Shown here: positions 1 through 8,040 of the stretch, in pieces
How the letters are laid out: every line of letters starts with the position of its first letter
How positions within the stretch are numbered: position 1 is the first letter of the stretch
Assembly (NCBI GenBank): GCA_938028745.1
Contig: CALIZL010000102.1
Coordinates: forward strand, 1 to 54,606
Direction: 5' to 3'
Source of the DNA: an uncultured Prevotella sp.
GTDB taxonomy: Bacteria; Bacteroidota; Bacteroidia; Bacteroidales; Bacteroidaceae
Length of the DNA: 54,606 nucleotides
The notes under the pieces: model-generated
Told to the model about the DNA's origin: nothing
Databases searched by the model: none
What the model saw: the letters and a program-made list of their open reading frames with translations, nothing else
Translations under genes and position numbers: made by a program

Positions 1-63
1 ACCAGCTTTTTATATATACCTAATGAGATATATCTATCCATTTAACGGAAGAACCAAAAAATA

Positions 64-247
64 GCCCTAAGCATGGCACGAATTGCAGTTTTATGCAACG
101 CATATTCGTTTCGCTTGCATTCACAACAACCCCCTTTTGGCATCAAAACAAACCTTCGCGAGAATTGGATTTTTGCGGTCGGGCTGACGAGTGGTGGCCA
201 AAAATGGCACTCATAATGTTAAAATTTATGCTGAAAAGCGGACAAAA
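64..247 (+). repeat. Partial copy of dispersed 22-bp-minisatellite element (element R, copy a)
   Basis: This is the trailer of the dispersed element described at 13424, 25449 and 38485. It contains the shared blocks GTTTTATGCAACGCATATTC, CCTTCGCGAGAAT, GCGGTCGG, GGCACTCATAATGTTAAAAT and the terminal CTGAAAAGCGGACAAAA. The 22-bp core and leader are absent, so the copy is truncated on its 5' side. The 91 bases before it and the octamer-like DNA after it (about 268-345) show no gene. A short ORF across the element is not conserved between copies and is rejected as coding. Confidence 0.75.
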
Positions 248-379
248 AGAGGTTGGCGGATGGATTGGTTGTCGCGTTTGCAAGTTGGTTTGTTAACAAG
301 CGTACGACATCACAAGTTAATAAGTTGGCGAATTAATAGGTTATAAGATGGGGCATCAACTACAAGTCTACGGGCTGAA

Positions 380-671
380 AACACCTTGCGTGAAATCCTG
401 TTGTCGTTATGTTCTCGCGGCTAAACGCTTTTTGAGTTGTGCAGCATGCGGACTTTGAACCTCAATCCAACAAACAAGTCACAACGTCATCAGTCGTTGC
501 TGTTGGGTGTTATGCAAACTCTTAACCTCAATCCAACAGACGATGCAAAACGTCATCAGCCGTTGCTGTTATGTGTTATGCGGACTTTGAACCTCAATCC
601 AACAGACGATGCACAACATCATCAGCCGTTGCTGTTATGTCTAAACGAGCTTTGAATCTCAATTTAAGCCC
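380..671 (+). repeat. 66-bp tandem repeat, about three full units plus partial ends
   Basis: Equivalent ATG-like positions fall at 446, 512, 578 and (degenerate) 644, exactly 66 bp apart. Each unit carries GACTTTGAACCTCAATCCAA followed by CATCAGCCGTTGCTGTTATG. A degraded unit precedes 446. Because 66 is divisible by three, one frame reads as a 22-residue peptide repeat (MRTLNLNPTDDAQ-like), but there is no signal peptide or known domain. I treat it as a non-coding minisatellite immediately downstream of the nuclease gene; a small repetitive peptide cannot be excluded. Confidence 0.7.
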
Positions 672-1555
672 CAAAACGTATTGTTCACCGCGGCATTTTC
701 GACGGCATATTCAATGTTGTCGGGCAGGTTGCAGAAGAAGTCGATACCCGTTTTTTCCTCCAACTCCTTGATGGAAACGGCATACTTGGCCAACTTCTTG
801 TCGTTGCTGGCCTTGTGTTCAATCCAAAAGCCCATAGCGTTGTACACGCCGTTCTTCACTCGGAGCACGGCCATAAAGAAATATTTGGGTACAAGCAAGC
901 CTTTGCCCGTGGTTTCCAGCACATGTTCGGGTTTGTCGATGGTGCCGCCTTTGCAAATGTAGAGGGTGTCGCAAAATGTGTAGTTGTAGCGACTAGCAAT
1001 GTCGCGCACCTTGGTTTCCATGTTCTGCCAAACGCCTGCATTGAAACCATGCACCTGCGGCTGCATGTTGGTGAGAAAAAAGGTTTGGTAATTGGCCTCA
1101 GCCGAGTTGAGTCTGTCGGCCGAAGGGCAGATGTGGCCGTGGTCGTAGCCCGTTCGCCAATACGGATCGGAGGTAAACCAGAGTGCTTTGGGCAACAGAG
1201 GGTCGTGCGGATATTGGTTGGTGTCAGACTTATAGCGGTCTGTTTTCTTCACCATGTTGCTCTTAAAGAGCTGGTAGCAGGTCCATCTCTGCGCCTTTTT
1301 CGTTTCGTTCCATTCTATGGCGAAGTTCAAGCCGTCTTTGGGTGTTTCGTGTAACAACACCCTGTTAGCACCCGATTTAAGTCGTGGAAACTCTAAGCGG
1401 GCATATTCTCTCTGGGCTTTGGCATCGTTGGCGTTGCGGTTCTCGCCCGTAGGCGTATTGCCGCCACCATTTGGTTTGTTTACCTTGCTGAGGTCTTCGC
1501 CCTCGCACGCCACCAAGGCAAACGCAACGGCGAACATCATTAACTTCTTTATCAT
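659..1555 (-). CDS. Secreted DNA/RNA non-specific endonuclease (NUC1 family lipoprotein)
   Basis: A 298-residue protein of the NUC1/EndoG-like non-specific nuclease family, which cleaves DNA and RNA with a catalytic His and a Mg-binding Asn. The start at 1555 is chosen because it gives a lipoprotein signal (MIKKLMMF followed by an ALVAC lipobox); the longer frame to 1642 adds an uncharged stretch of no meaning. The catalytic block reads TGYDHGHICPSADRL, so the usual DRGH is DHGH with the catalytic His kept. The downstream NMQPQVHGFNAGVWQNME block matches the metal-site Asn region. It is expected on the outer membrane or cell surface. A strong terminator at 1642-1685 separates it from rpmE2, so it probably has its own weak promoter. 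The nearby TonB receptor and OB-fold lipoproteins suggest a role in nucleic-acid feeding, which is inference. Confidence 0.87.
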   Translation of the reverse strand: MIKKLMMFAVAFALVACEGEDLSKVNKPNGGGNTPTGENRNANDAKAQREYARLEFPRLKSGANRVLLHETPKDGLNFAIEWNETKKAQRWTCYQLFKSNMVKKTDRYKSDTNQYPHDPLLPKALWFTSDPYWRTGYDHGHICPSADRLNSAEANYQTFFLTNMQPQVHGFNAGVWQNMETKVRDIASRYNYTFCDTLYICKGGTIDKPEHVLETTGKGLLVPKYFFMAVLRVKNGVYNAMGFWIEHKASNDKKLAKYAVSIKELEEKTGIDFFCNLPDNIEYAVENAAVNNTFWGLN

Positions 1556-1641
1556 CTTACCAAGAAAAAGGATTATAGGTTGTGAAACGAATTGATGCGC
1601 AGGTGAAAGCTCATACTGCAAACCCCATACGCCAAATTGCA

Positions 1642-1685
1642 AAATGCGCCCTTAACGTATATGCAACTACGTTGAGGGCGCATTT
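1642..1685 (-). terminator. Intrinsic terminator downstream of rpmE2
   Basis: The arms AAATGCGCCCTTAACGTA (1642-1659) and TACGTTGAGGGCGCATTT (1668-1685) pair over 18 bp with one G-U, and the loop is 8 nt. On the minus strand the stem is followed by TTTTGCAATTTGG. It lies 37 bp past the rpmE2 stop codon. Confidence 0.8.
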
Positions 1686-1721
1686 CAGAAGTTTTAAATA
1701 TATGCTTGTAAAAAAGATATA

Positions 1722-1973
1722 TTATTTTTTGATCTTACCGTAGCGGTTCATGAAGCGGTCTACGCGACCTGCCGTGTCGACAAGCTTGCTCTTACCCGTA
1801 TAGAAGGGGTGCGAGGTGCTTGAGATTTCAATCTTTACCACGGGGTAAGTTTCGCCTTCAAACTCTACTGTATCGTTTGTTTTGCAAGTAGACTGTGAAA
1901 GGAACATATCGCCGTTGGACATATCTTTGAATACGACGGGGCGATAGTTTTCGGGGTGAATACCTTTTTTCAT
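1722..1973 (-). CDS. rpmE2: 50S ribosomal protein L31 type B
   Basis: An 83-residue L31 of the long B type, a component of the large ribosomal subunit near the central protuberance. It opens MKKGIHPENYRPVVF and contains EISSTSHPFYTGK and the C-terminal GRVDRFMNRYGK, all typical of the B type. The CxxC zinc ribbon of type A is missing; only one Cys remains (STCKTN). In many bacteria such zinc-free paralogues are made under zinc limitation through Zur. The gene stands alone, with its own promoter inside a palindrome at 2014-2047 and a strong terminator at 1642-1685. Identification is secure; zinc regulation is inference. Confidence 0.95.
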   Translation of the reverse strand: MKKGIHPENYRPVVFKDMSNGDMFLSQSTCKTNDTVEFEGETYPVVKIEISSTSHPFYTGKSKLVDTAGRVDRFMNRYGKIKK

Positions 1974-2013
1974 TTTACTATTTTATATGTTGTTATGTTA
2001 TATGTACACTATA

Positions 2014-2052
2014 CGGGCTGCAAATTTACGAATAAATTCGCAGCCCGCCAAA
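2014..2052 (-). promoter_or_regulatory. rpmE2 promoter overlapped by a 34-bp palindrome (possible operator)
   Basis: On the minus strand a TTTG -33 element (2049-2052) lies 20 bp from a TAAATTTG -7 element (2021-2028), a good Bacteroidetes promoter. The -7 element sits inside a near-perfect palindrome whose arms CGGGCTGCAAATTTA and TAAATTCGCAGCCCG span 2014-2047. No T-run follows on the minus strand, so a terminator is less likely than an operator. Zur binding would fit the target gene but is inferred. Confidence 0.55.
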
Positions 2053-2086
2053 GCTTTATGTGCTTTTTTAGTGAAATGGTGAGTTG

Positions 2087-2160
2087 GCAAGAGGGAATTG
2101 GCTGTTGACAAAGAGGCTCTGACAGCCGACAAGTTAACAAGTTAACGAGTTAACAAGAAA
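2087..2160. repeat. Degenerate octamer array (GACAAGTT class)
   Basis: GAGTTGGCAAG and then GACAAGTT, AACAAGTT, AACGAGTT and AACAAG occur at 8-bp steps between rpmE2 and the upstream lipoprotein gene. It belongs to the window-wide octamer family described at 16120 and 14073. Confidence 0.5.
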
Positions 2161-2242
2161 CTGCGCCAACCGCTGGTTTAGCCCTAACCTAACACTATAT
2201 TGTGTGTTACTACCTGAAAGTTTTCTGCTAACCAAAGAGTCG

Positions 2243-3226
2243 TTACTTGGCGTATACAACAGTAACTTTAAGTATGCGCATTTGCACACCACCACCCTTG
2301 GGCTCTGAGAACACGTTCTTGTAAGTTACCGAGTTACCTGAGAAAGAAACAGTAGCCGTGGCATTGCCTACATAAATGTCTTCCTTGAACTTGTCGCAGT
2401 TAAGGACAACCTTGGCAATCTTCTTGTTCCCAGTTATGGTGAAGCTGTTATTCTTATACAGACGCACATTATGATACTTCGCGAAATAAGCGGGTGCGTT
2501 CTGTTCGCCACCTGCATCAAAGGTCATCTTCAAGCCTTCAGCCAAGTCTATGGATGTAAGCGGTTTTATATCAGCCCCTCCCAAGGTCTTAACTTCGTAC
2601 GTTACGGTTTCCGTTCCCACTTCTGTGTCGGCAGCAGTCAACGTTACCACTTGTCCCTCAATAGACAGTCCTTTACCCGTTTGGGGTGTTTCTGGCTTCT
2701 CGGGAGTAGTTCCGCCTGCCTCTTTCTTGCCGTTAAGCATATAGAGATGTGTTTTTCCACCAGCAGCTCCAGGGGTATTCCCCTTAAAGTTTACGAACGA
2801 ACCAACGACGACAACCTCGTCACCTACCTTTATTTGGTCTTTCGCAGTGAACTTAACATTACCTAGGAACTTGCTACCAAAGATGTTCAAGCTGTCCATT
2901 TTCTTCGTGTTGTCATCGGAAATATAATAAGTGGCACTACCATATTTCTCCAAGTTTACCTCTTTAATGTATCTGATCTTTCCTCTTACATATAGGTTCT
3001 TAAGCGTATCTTTTTCACCCAAGGTCTTAATCTTAGCCAAGGCCGCCGTTACATTGTAGGGTTCGGCCTCTGTTCCAGCGCCGGTAGGCGTGCCAGGTTC
3101 AAGCACTTCTTGGTTTCCACCCTTGTTTTCGTTCGGGTTGGTGTATGGTTCGGGTACGTCTTGACATCCCCCAAGCATGGCGGTAGCAAGGGCCGCTATC
3201 AATATTGCATAGATGACTTTTTTCAT
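2243..3226 (-). CDS. OB-fold-like lipoprotein (DUF6359-like)
   Basis: A 327-residue lipoprotein with a clear signal and lipobox (MLGGCQDVPEP, Cys about residue 21). Residues about 50-170 read GTEAEPYNVTAALAKI...LYVRGKI...YYISDD...VKVGDEVVVVGSF and end in THLYMLNG. This pattern is typical of Bacteroidetes OB-fold/DUF6359-type domains. A Thr/Pro-rich linker (about 168-180) leads to a second beta-rich domain (about 185-327) with no catalytic motif. It lies 135 bp downstream of the DUF5689 lipoprotein gene and in the same direction, and probably belongs to the same transcription unit as the TonB receptor. The ligand is unknown; OB folds often bind nucleic acids or oligosaccharides. Confidence 0.75.
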   Translation of the reverse strand: MKKVIYAILIAALATAMLGGCQDVPEPYTNPNENKGGNQEVLEPGTPTGAGTEAEPYNVTAALAKIKTLGEKDTLKNLYVRGKIRYIKEVNLEKYGSATYYISDDNTKKMDSLNIFGSKFLGNVKFTAKDQIKVGDEVVVVGSFVNFKGNTPGAAGGKTHLYMLNGKKEAGGTTPEKPETPQTGKGLSIEGQVVTLTAADTEVGTETVTYEVKTLGGADIKPLTSIDLAEGLKMTFDAGGEQNAPAYFAKYHNVRLYKNNSFTITGNKKIAKVVLNCDKFKEDIYVGNATATVSFSGNSVTYKNVFSEPKGGGVQMRILKVTVVYAK

Positions 3227-3361
3227 AATGACTGGTTGTTATATGTGTTAATGTTTCTTTTATCAAGTTTCTACCCGGCTCTTCGTTGTTTCATCCGCAT
3301 AAGTCTGGCTGTGTAGACCAATAAACGCGAATGGTGAGAGCGGCCGAAAACTCTTCGTGTT

Positions 3362-4204
3362 TCACTTCTTTACATCGCTTTCTGTACGCAACAATATTTG
3401 CCACGTGTTGCGAAAGCGAGTGAAGATGCCTGTTATGTCTACCGTTCCTTGTGGAAGTGGCTGGGCGGCAAAGTCGGCATAAGTGCTGGTGCGCACCACA
3501 ATTTGTCGGTTGGTAAAACCTTCCAACTCGCGGTTTACACTGTTGGCCGCATCTTTTTCGGCTGCTGTTGCAAACACCTTTTTGCCATCAGCGTCTTTAA
3601 ACTTAACGCCTTTGATGGTCATCAGTCGGCCACTATGGGTGCGAAGATAGTCTGCATCGGATATTTTCGACACGTCGAACACTTCGGGTTGCACTTTCGA
3701 CACATCAACAGAGCCCGCATAATTGAAATGCTCGTTCCACAAATAGCGGTTCATCCTGCTAACCGAAGTCTGTCCCTTGCCATTGGTAAAGGGTGTGCCG
3801 ATGGCCGCTTGCTGTCCGTAACTTCCCACAAAGAGGTCTTTGAGGTTAACGATGATTTCTTGTCCAACGGGCAAATAACCGAAAAGACCGCCTTGTGCGA
3901 TGTTGATAAGTATGCCGCCTGTTGCATCTTCTAGGCATACACTGTTGTAAATGTTGCCTTGAATGTCGTTGCCTGTTATGCGACCTTTTATCTGTATGTT
4001 GTTTTCTACCTGCTTATAAGGGTCTGTTTGCGAGGCGATGACATTGGCGTAGTTGTTCTTCAACTCGCTAATGGTAATCACGTTTGTTTCTTTTATGCTC
4101 GGATTGCCGTACGCCTCACTGTTGTTGGGGTCGTTCCAATCCTTGTCCATACAGCCAACAAGGGCCGCACAAGCTATGGCAATGAGCGAATATCTTATTT
4201 TCAT
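3362..4204 (-). CDS. DUF5689-type OB-fold lipoprotein
   Basis: A 280-residue surface lipoprotein. The start at 4204 gives MKIRYSLIAIACAALVGC with a good lipobox; the open frame continues upstream to 4309 without meaning. Residues about 40-170 match the DUF5689 pattern: TISELKN, VENNIQIKGRITGND, SVCLEDATGGILINI, LPVGQEIIVNLKDLFVGSYG and IGTPF. A second, shorter OB-like segment follows (about 185-280, GRLMTIKGVKF...GTVDITGIFTRF...WQILLRTESDV). Genes of this family usually sit beside a TonB receptor and often a secreted nuclease or phosphatase, as here. It lies 132 bp downstream of the receptor gene. Function is unproven; it may be the receptor's surface-exposed binding partner. Confidence 0.82.
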   Translation of the reverse strand: MKIRYSLIAIACAALVGCMDKDWNDPNNSEAYGNPSIKETNVITISELKNNYANVIASQTDPYKQVENNIQIKGRITGNDIQGNIYNSVCLEDATGGILINIAQGGLFGYLPVGQEIIVNLKDLFVGSYGQQAAIGTPFTNGKGQTSVSRMNRYLWNEHFNYAGSVDVSKVQPEVFDVSKISDADYLRTHSGRLMTIKGVKFKDADGKKVFATAAEKDAANSVNRELEGFTNRQIVVRTSTYADFAAQPLPQGTVDITGIFTRFRNTWQILLRTESDVKK

Positions 4205-4336
4205 GTCGCTGTTGATATTTTGTTTACGCACCCCAGTTCGTGACTTTCGCCAGCCGAACTGTGGGGGAGTGCGCATTTGATTTATGAACTTATCAATGAT
4301 AGATAGCATGCTTGGAGACGTTAAAGCCTCGTGGCA

Positions 4337-6877
4337 TTAAAAACGATAGGTTACGTTGAGCATCGCATTGGTGCCCCAAGCGTAGAACTTTTTGGGGTTT
4401 CGCGAGAACTTATAGGCACGTGCATTACCCGATGCGGTATAGTCTGAGCGACTTTGTTCGTAGCCACCTGTCACGATACGGCTGTTGTTCAGCAGGTTGG
4501 TGAACATCAAGTTGATAGACAACTGTCCGTGTTTGAGGTAGAGGCTCTTGCCAATAGAACCATCAAGCATAAAGCCGCCATGCCCTTTCTCTTGGGGAGT
4601 GCGCATCACATTGCCTTCGGCGTCAACGTTCCCGCGCTTTTCGCCCACACTCTTATAGCGGTGATAGAGCGAATAACCAAGGTAAATGCGGTCGTAGTAG
4701 TTGCCGGCCAAGTCTACAAACCAACCTCCCTTGTGGTAGCTAAGTATTAAGCTGCCTGCCGTAAGGGGCGTTCCAGACTCGCGCATGTCTTTGTTAAGCA
4801 GGATATCGGTTTCGTAAGTACCCTGTGTAGAGTTCACATAGTTTACGTAAGCATCGTTAATGGTTTTGGCTTCGCTCATCGTGCCGAGCAGTTTCACGTC
4901 GAATGCGGAGTTGATTTTATATTTGAAGGCCGCCTCGACACCATAAAATACTTTCTTTTGGCCTGTTATCGACACGTATGAGAACGAGTTGATGTCGTCG
5001 AAATAAAAGCATTGCCAATCAGAAACGTTGCTCAGATGGCTGAAATAGCCGTTTAGGTTGAGGTGAATACGGCCAGATTGGTGCTGAAATCCTAGTTCGG
5101 CGCTGTACACACGCTCGTTTTTAAGGTCTCGCACAAAGTCGTTGTTCAGCTCGGGAGCAACAAACGACACGTAAGGCGTGGGTGCATTGTACTGATAACC
5201 TTGGCCCAACTGCAACGTATTGCCGCCGCCCATGCTCCAAATTAGGCTTGCTTTGCCGCCACCTTTAAGGAAATGCGCTGTTCCGCTTTTGCCGTAGGAG
5301 CTTTCGGAGAATAGTCCGTTGCGCATTTTGCCGTCGCGCTGCATGCTAACGCCGCCAACCTTACCGGCCAACATCAGGTTAACACGTCCCAACAGCACGT
5401 TGTAGCTGGTCCACGCCATTGCCTTGTTCACCAGCAAATGGTAGTCGTAGCCGAACACATCGCCTTTTCCAACAAGCGCGTTGGGGTTATTCAGGTCGTA
5501 TTGCACCTGCGAAGAGTTGGGTGCATAGGTGCCGATGGCGTAGGTGTTAACGTTGTGATAGGTGGTTGCGCCCAGCAGATCTTCCATCGTTTGGTAGTGG
5601 CGGGCGTTATTGGTGCTGGCGATATAGCCCAAGTTCCAATTTGAAGTCTTGGTAACTTGCATGTTCAGCGTAGATGCCAGCGAAAGGTTCAGTGCATCGT
5701 TGCGACGGGCTTGGATGAAGTACATGGCATCCACTCCTTGCGCAGCAACGCCTCGGTTGGCTGCATAAAGTCTATCCCAGTTTACTTGGCGGTTCTCTTT
5801 CCTTGCTGTTAGATAGTTGTACGCAGTGTTCCAATCGGCCAACGCCTGGTCGGTTCTTGCCACCTTATTGGTCTCATCCCACACATCGTAATAGCTACTG
5901 GGCAACATCTTCCAATAATCGGGTTGTGGATTGTCGCTGTTGTTATAGTTCAGCTTTGTGCTTTTGTACATGCTGTATCGCCCGAACAGCGAAGTTGATA
6001 GCTTTAAGCCATCGTCTATCTTCCAGTCCCACGTCATTACGGCCGACGGAGAGAAGTCGTTTACCACGCGCGAGTTTCTCACTTTTCCGTTTTGATAGCC
6101 CCAATAGGGGTTATATTGGTTATTGTTGGCAATCCAATAGCTTTCGTCTGTGGCCGCTCCTTGCGTTCCTCGCTCGGTGGGATTACCCCAAGTGCTAAAC
6201 GCGAGCGAGTGTTGTGTGCGCGATCCAAACACTTTTTGCACGCCAAAGAAGTAGGATAGGGCGTTATAGAACGTTCCTTCAACATATCCGCGGTTGGCCC
6301 AGCGATACGTTAGGTTAGCCGAAAAGGCCCAACCACGCTCGCTTAGCCCGCTATTATAGGTGTACATGCCGCGCAAAGTGTAGTTACGGTTAGCTCCTCC
6401 AAGGGTTAAACGGTGTCCGGCAGGCTGGTTTGCAGGCCGAAAATCGTAGTTGTTAGAGCCGCCCATAGCGGGCATGGCAAACAAATTCGTTTCGAAAGGC
6501 AGCGCAAAGTCGGCGTTACGCGTCTGTTGGTTCAGTCCTCCCACGTTCGAGAAACGGAATTGCCCACTCACAACATCGTTAATTGGCACGCCGTTTACAT
6601 GAACTTCGTTGTACTTTTGGTTAAAAGCACGGTATCTGAACCTTACTGGCGAGAAAAGATAACCCACCTGTGAGGCATAGAGGTTGGATGCCGAATTGAT
6701 GATAGTTACGTTTTGCGACATGTTATCGTTTTCTCCTAGCTGGGCTTCGGTAAAAGTAAATGCCGACTCGTCTACCGTCGTTGGCTGTTGCTGTTTGTCG
6801 TCTTTGGGTGTTTGCGCAAAGGCCGCAGGGGCGCAGCACAAGGCAACCAATGCTAATTTCAGCTTTGCTTGCATCAT
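4337..6877 (-). CDS. TonB-dependent outer-membrane receptor
   Basis: An 846-residue outer-membrane receptor. The start at 6877 gives a signal peptide (MMQAKLKLALVALCCAPAAFA, cleaved near AQT). A short N-terminal segment leads straight to a plug domain (about 40-150, containing YNEVHVNGVPINDVVSGQF). The usual CarboxypepD_reg domain is absent. The remainder is a long aromatic-rich beta barrel ending in the classic ...AMLNVTYRF with terminal Phe. It heads the minus-strand run of two OB-fold-like lipoproteins. No SusD gene is present, so this is not a standard polysaccharide utilisation pair. The substrate is unknown; with the lipoproteins and the nuclease downstream, nucleic-acid fragments or nucleotides are a reasonable guess. 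Confidence 0.88.
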   Translation of the reverse strand: MMQAKLKLALVALCCAPAAFAQTPKDDKQQQPTTVDESAFTFTEAQLGENDNMSQNVTIINSASNLYASQVGYLFSPVRFRYRAFNQKYNEVHVNGVPINDVVSGQFRFSNVGGLNQQTRNADFALPFETNLFAMPAMGGSNNYDFRPANQPAGHRLTLGGANRNYTLRGMYTYNSGLSERGWAFSANLTYRWANRGYVEGTFYNALSYFFGVQKVFGSRTQHSLAFSTWGNPTERGTQGAATDESYWIANNNQYNPYWGYQNGKVRNSRVVNDFSPSAVMTWDWKIDDGLKLSTSLFGRYSMYKSTKLNYNNSDNPQPDYWKMLPSSYYDVWDETNKVARTDQALADWNTAYNYLTARKENRQVNWDRLYAANRGVAAQGVDAMYFIQARRNDALNLSLASTLNMQVTKTSNWNLGYIASTNNARHYQTMEDLLGATTYHNVNTYAIGTYAPNSSQVQYDLNNPNALVGKGDVFGYDYHLLVNKAMAWTSYNVLLGRVNLMLAGKVGGVSMQRDGKMRNGLFSESSYGKSGTAHFLKGGGKASLIWSMGGGNTLQLGQGYQYNAPTPYVSFVAPELNNDFVRDLKNERVYSAELGFQHQSGRIHLNLNGYFSHLSNVSDWQCFYFDDINSFSYVSITGQKKVFYGVEAAFKYKINSAFDVKLLGTMSEAKTINDAYVNYVNSTQGTYETDILLNKDMRESGTPLTAGSLILSYHKGGWFVDLAGNYYDRIYLGYSLYHRYKSVGEKRGNVDAEGNVMRTPQEKGHGGFMLDGSIGKSLYLKHGQLSINLMFTNLLNNSRIVTGGYEQSRSDYTASGNARAYKFSRNPKKFYAWGTNAMLNVTYRF

Positions 6878-6912
6878 AGTCTTGTCTTTTTGGTAATGAG
6901 TATATTCGGTTG

Positions 6913-6920
6913 CAAAGTAA
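6913..6920 (-). promoter_or_regulatory. -7 element upstream of the TonB receptor
   Basis: The minus-strand sequence TTACTTTG, one mismatch from TAnnTTTG, lies 36 bp upstream of the chosen start. No clear TTG -33 element is visible at the expected distance. Confidence 0.4.
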
Positions 6921-7248
6921 CAAAAATAAATTGAAAAAAAGTTGTTTTTACCCAAAAGTTTATGTTCGTTTTATCCTTATTCTTGTTCGGCTTGCCTTAA
7001 TCCTGTTGGTAAACATTCTTTACGTGGTTGCCTTTGTGTGGTAAATACTGCGTTGAAAACCTTGTTTTAGCGATATAAAAAACAGCAATTCCAGACCTGC
7101 CGACAGCAAAAGGAGAGCCCATTTGGGATGGGGCGGCCTTGTGCTGTCGGTAGGTTTGGAATTGAAAATAAAGCAACGTGCAGTGTGATGTGCACGTTTC
7201 GCACATGTTATAAAAGCCTGTTAGCAACCTGAGTGGCTAGCTAGCTGT

Positions 7249-8031
7249 TCACCAAGTGCCCTTTGTATAGAGGTCGTCTTCGCCTTTAACGGCAATAAAG
7301 TCGGCAAAGAAGTCCACATAGGCATCGCATACGGCATCGGCAAAGCCTTTTCCCTTCTCGGCCGTAGACTGTTTTGGCGAACCGATACCCGTATCTTTCG
7401 ACACCTTTCCCCAATTGCGCGGCATCCATACACGGCCCTCTTGCAAGGCATCGATGGCGAAAGCGTTGCTCTTACCCTCGCCTGCATCCGCTAGATTTAC
7501 CAGTTCGGGATGGTAATACATCATCACCGACGTTTCAATCTCGTCGGCATGGTCGCCCGGATTGTCGAAGAAATCCTTGGCATTGCGCATCTTAAACCAG
7601 TCGCTGGCAGCGATAAGGAAGTCGGGATAGCATGTAAGCAGGTCGCGAATCATACTCTTAAAGGTGTTGCCACCATGTCCGTTAACGATAACGAGCTTGC
7701 GAAAGCCTTGATGATAGAGCGAGTCTACGATGTCGGTAAGTATGGCTTTCTGCGTTTCGTAACGGGTGTGCACACAGAAAGGCAACTCCCTTTGACCTGG
7801 ATTTTGCGAACCCATGCCAACGGGCGGCATCACCATAGCGTGCAACCCGTGCTTGGTAAGCAGGCGTTGGGCGGCATCAACGGCGATGTCGTGCGACAAG
7901 ATGCAGTCCGTTAGGTACGGCAAGTGGTAGTTATGTGGCTCGGTTGCTCCCCAAGGCAGCACCACCAGTTGGTAGTTAATCTGCCTCGTGGTGCCGTAAT
8001 TGCTCACCGAGAGGTCGACAAGCTTATTCAT
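7249..8031 (-). CDS. Creatininase-family amidohydrolase
   Basis: A 260-residue cytoplasmic protein of the creatininase/creatinine amidohydrolase family, metal-dependent hydrolases of cyclic or N-formyl amides. The metal-binding signature LPWGATEPHNYHLPYLTD contains Glu31, His33 and Asp42. The second signature VNGHGGN lies at about 116-122, and a further Glu comes in GDHADEIETS. Length is normal. It is the last gene of the sialic-acid cluster, 9 bp after the epimerase gene, which implies cotranscription. Creatininases are not part of the standard Neu5Ac pathway, so its role here is unknown; an accessory step on a modified sialic acid or an amino-sugar lactam would fit the context. Confidence 0.85.
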   Translation of the reverse strand: MNKLVDLSVSNYGTTRQINYQLVVLPWGATEPHNYHLPYLTDCILSHDIAVDAAQRLLTKHGLHAMVMPPVGMGSQNPGQRELPFCVHTRYETQKAILTDIVDSLYHQGFRKLVIVNGHGGNTFKSMIRDLLTCYPDFLIAASDWFKMRNAKDFFDNPGDHADEIETSVMMYYHPELVNLADAGEGKSNAFAIDALQEGRVWMPRNWGKVSKDTGIGSPKQSTAEKGKGFADAVCDAYVDFFADFIAVKGEDDLYTKGTW

Positions 8032-8040
8032 TTGTTGGCG

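Noticed and set aside
815..1354. A 179-codon plus-strand frame
   Set aside because: It is the antisense shadow of the nuclease gene, whose motifs are clear on the minus strand.
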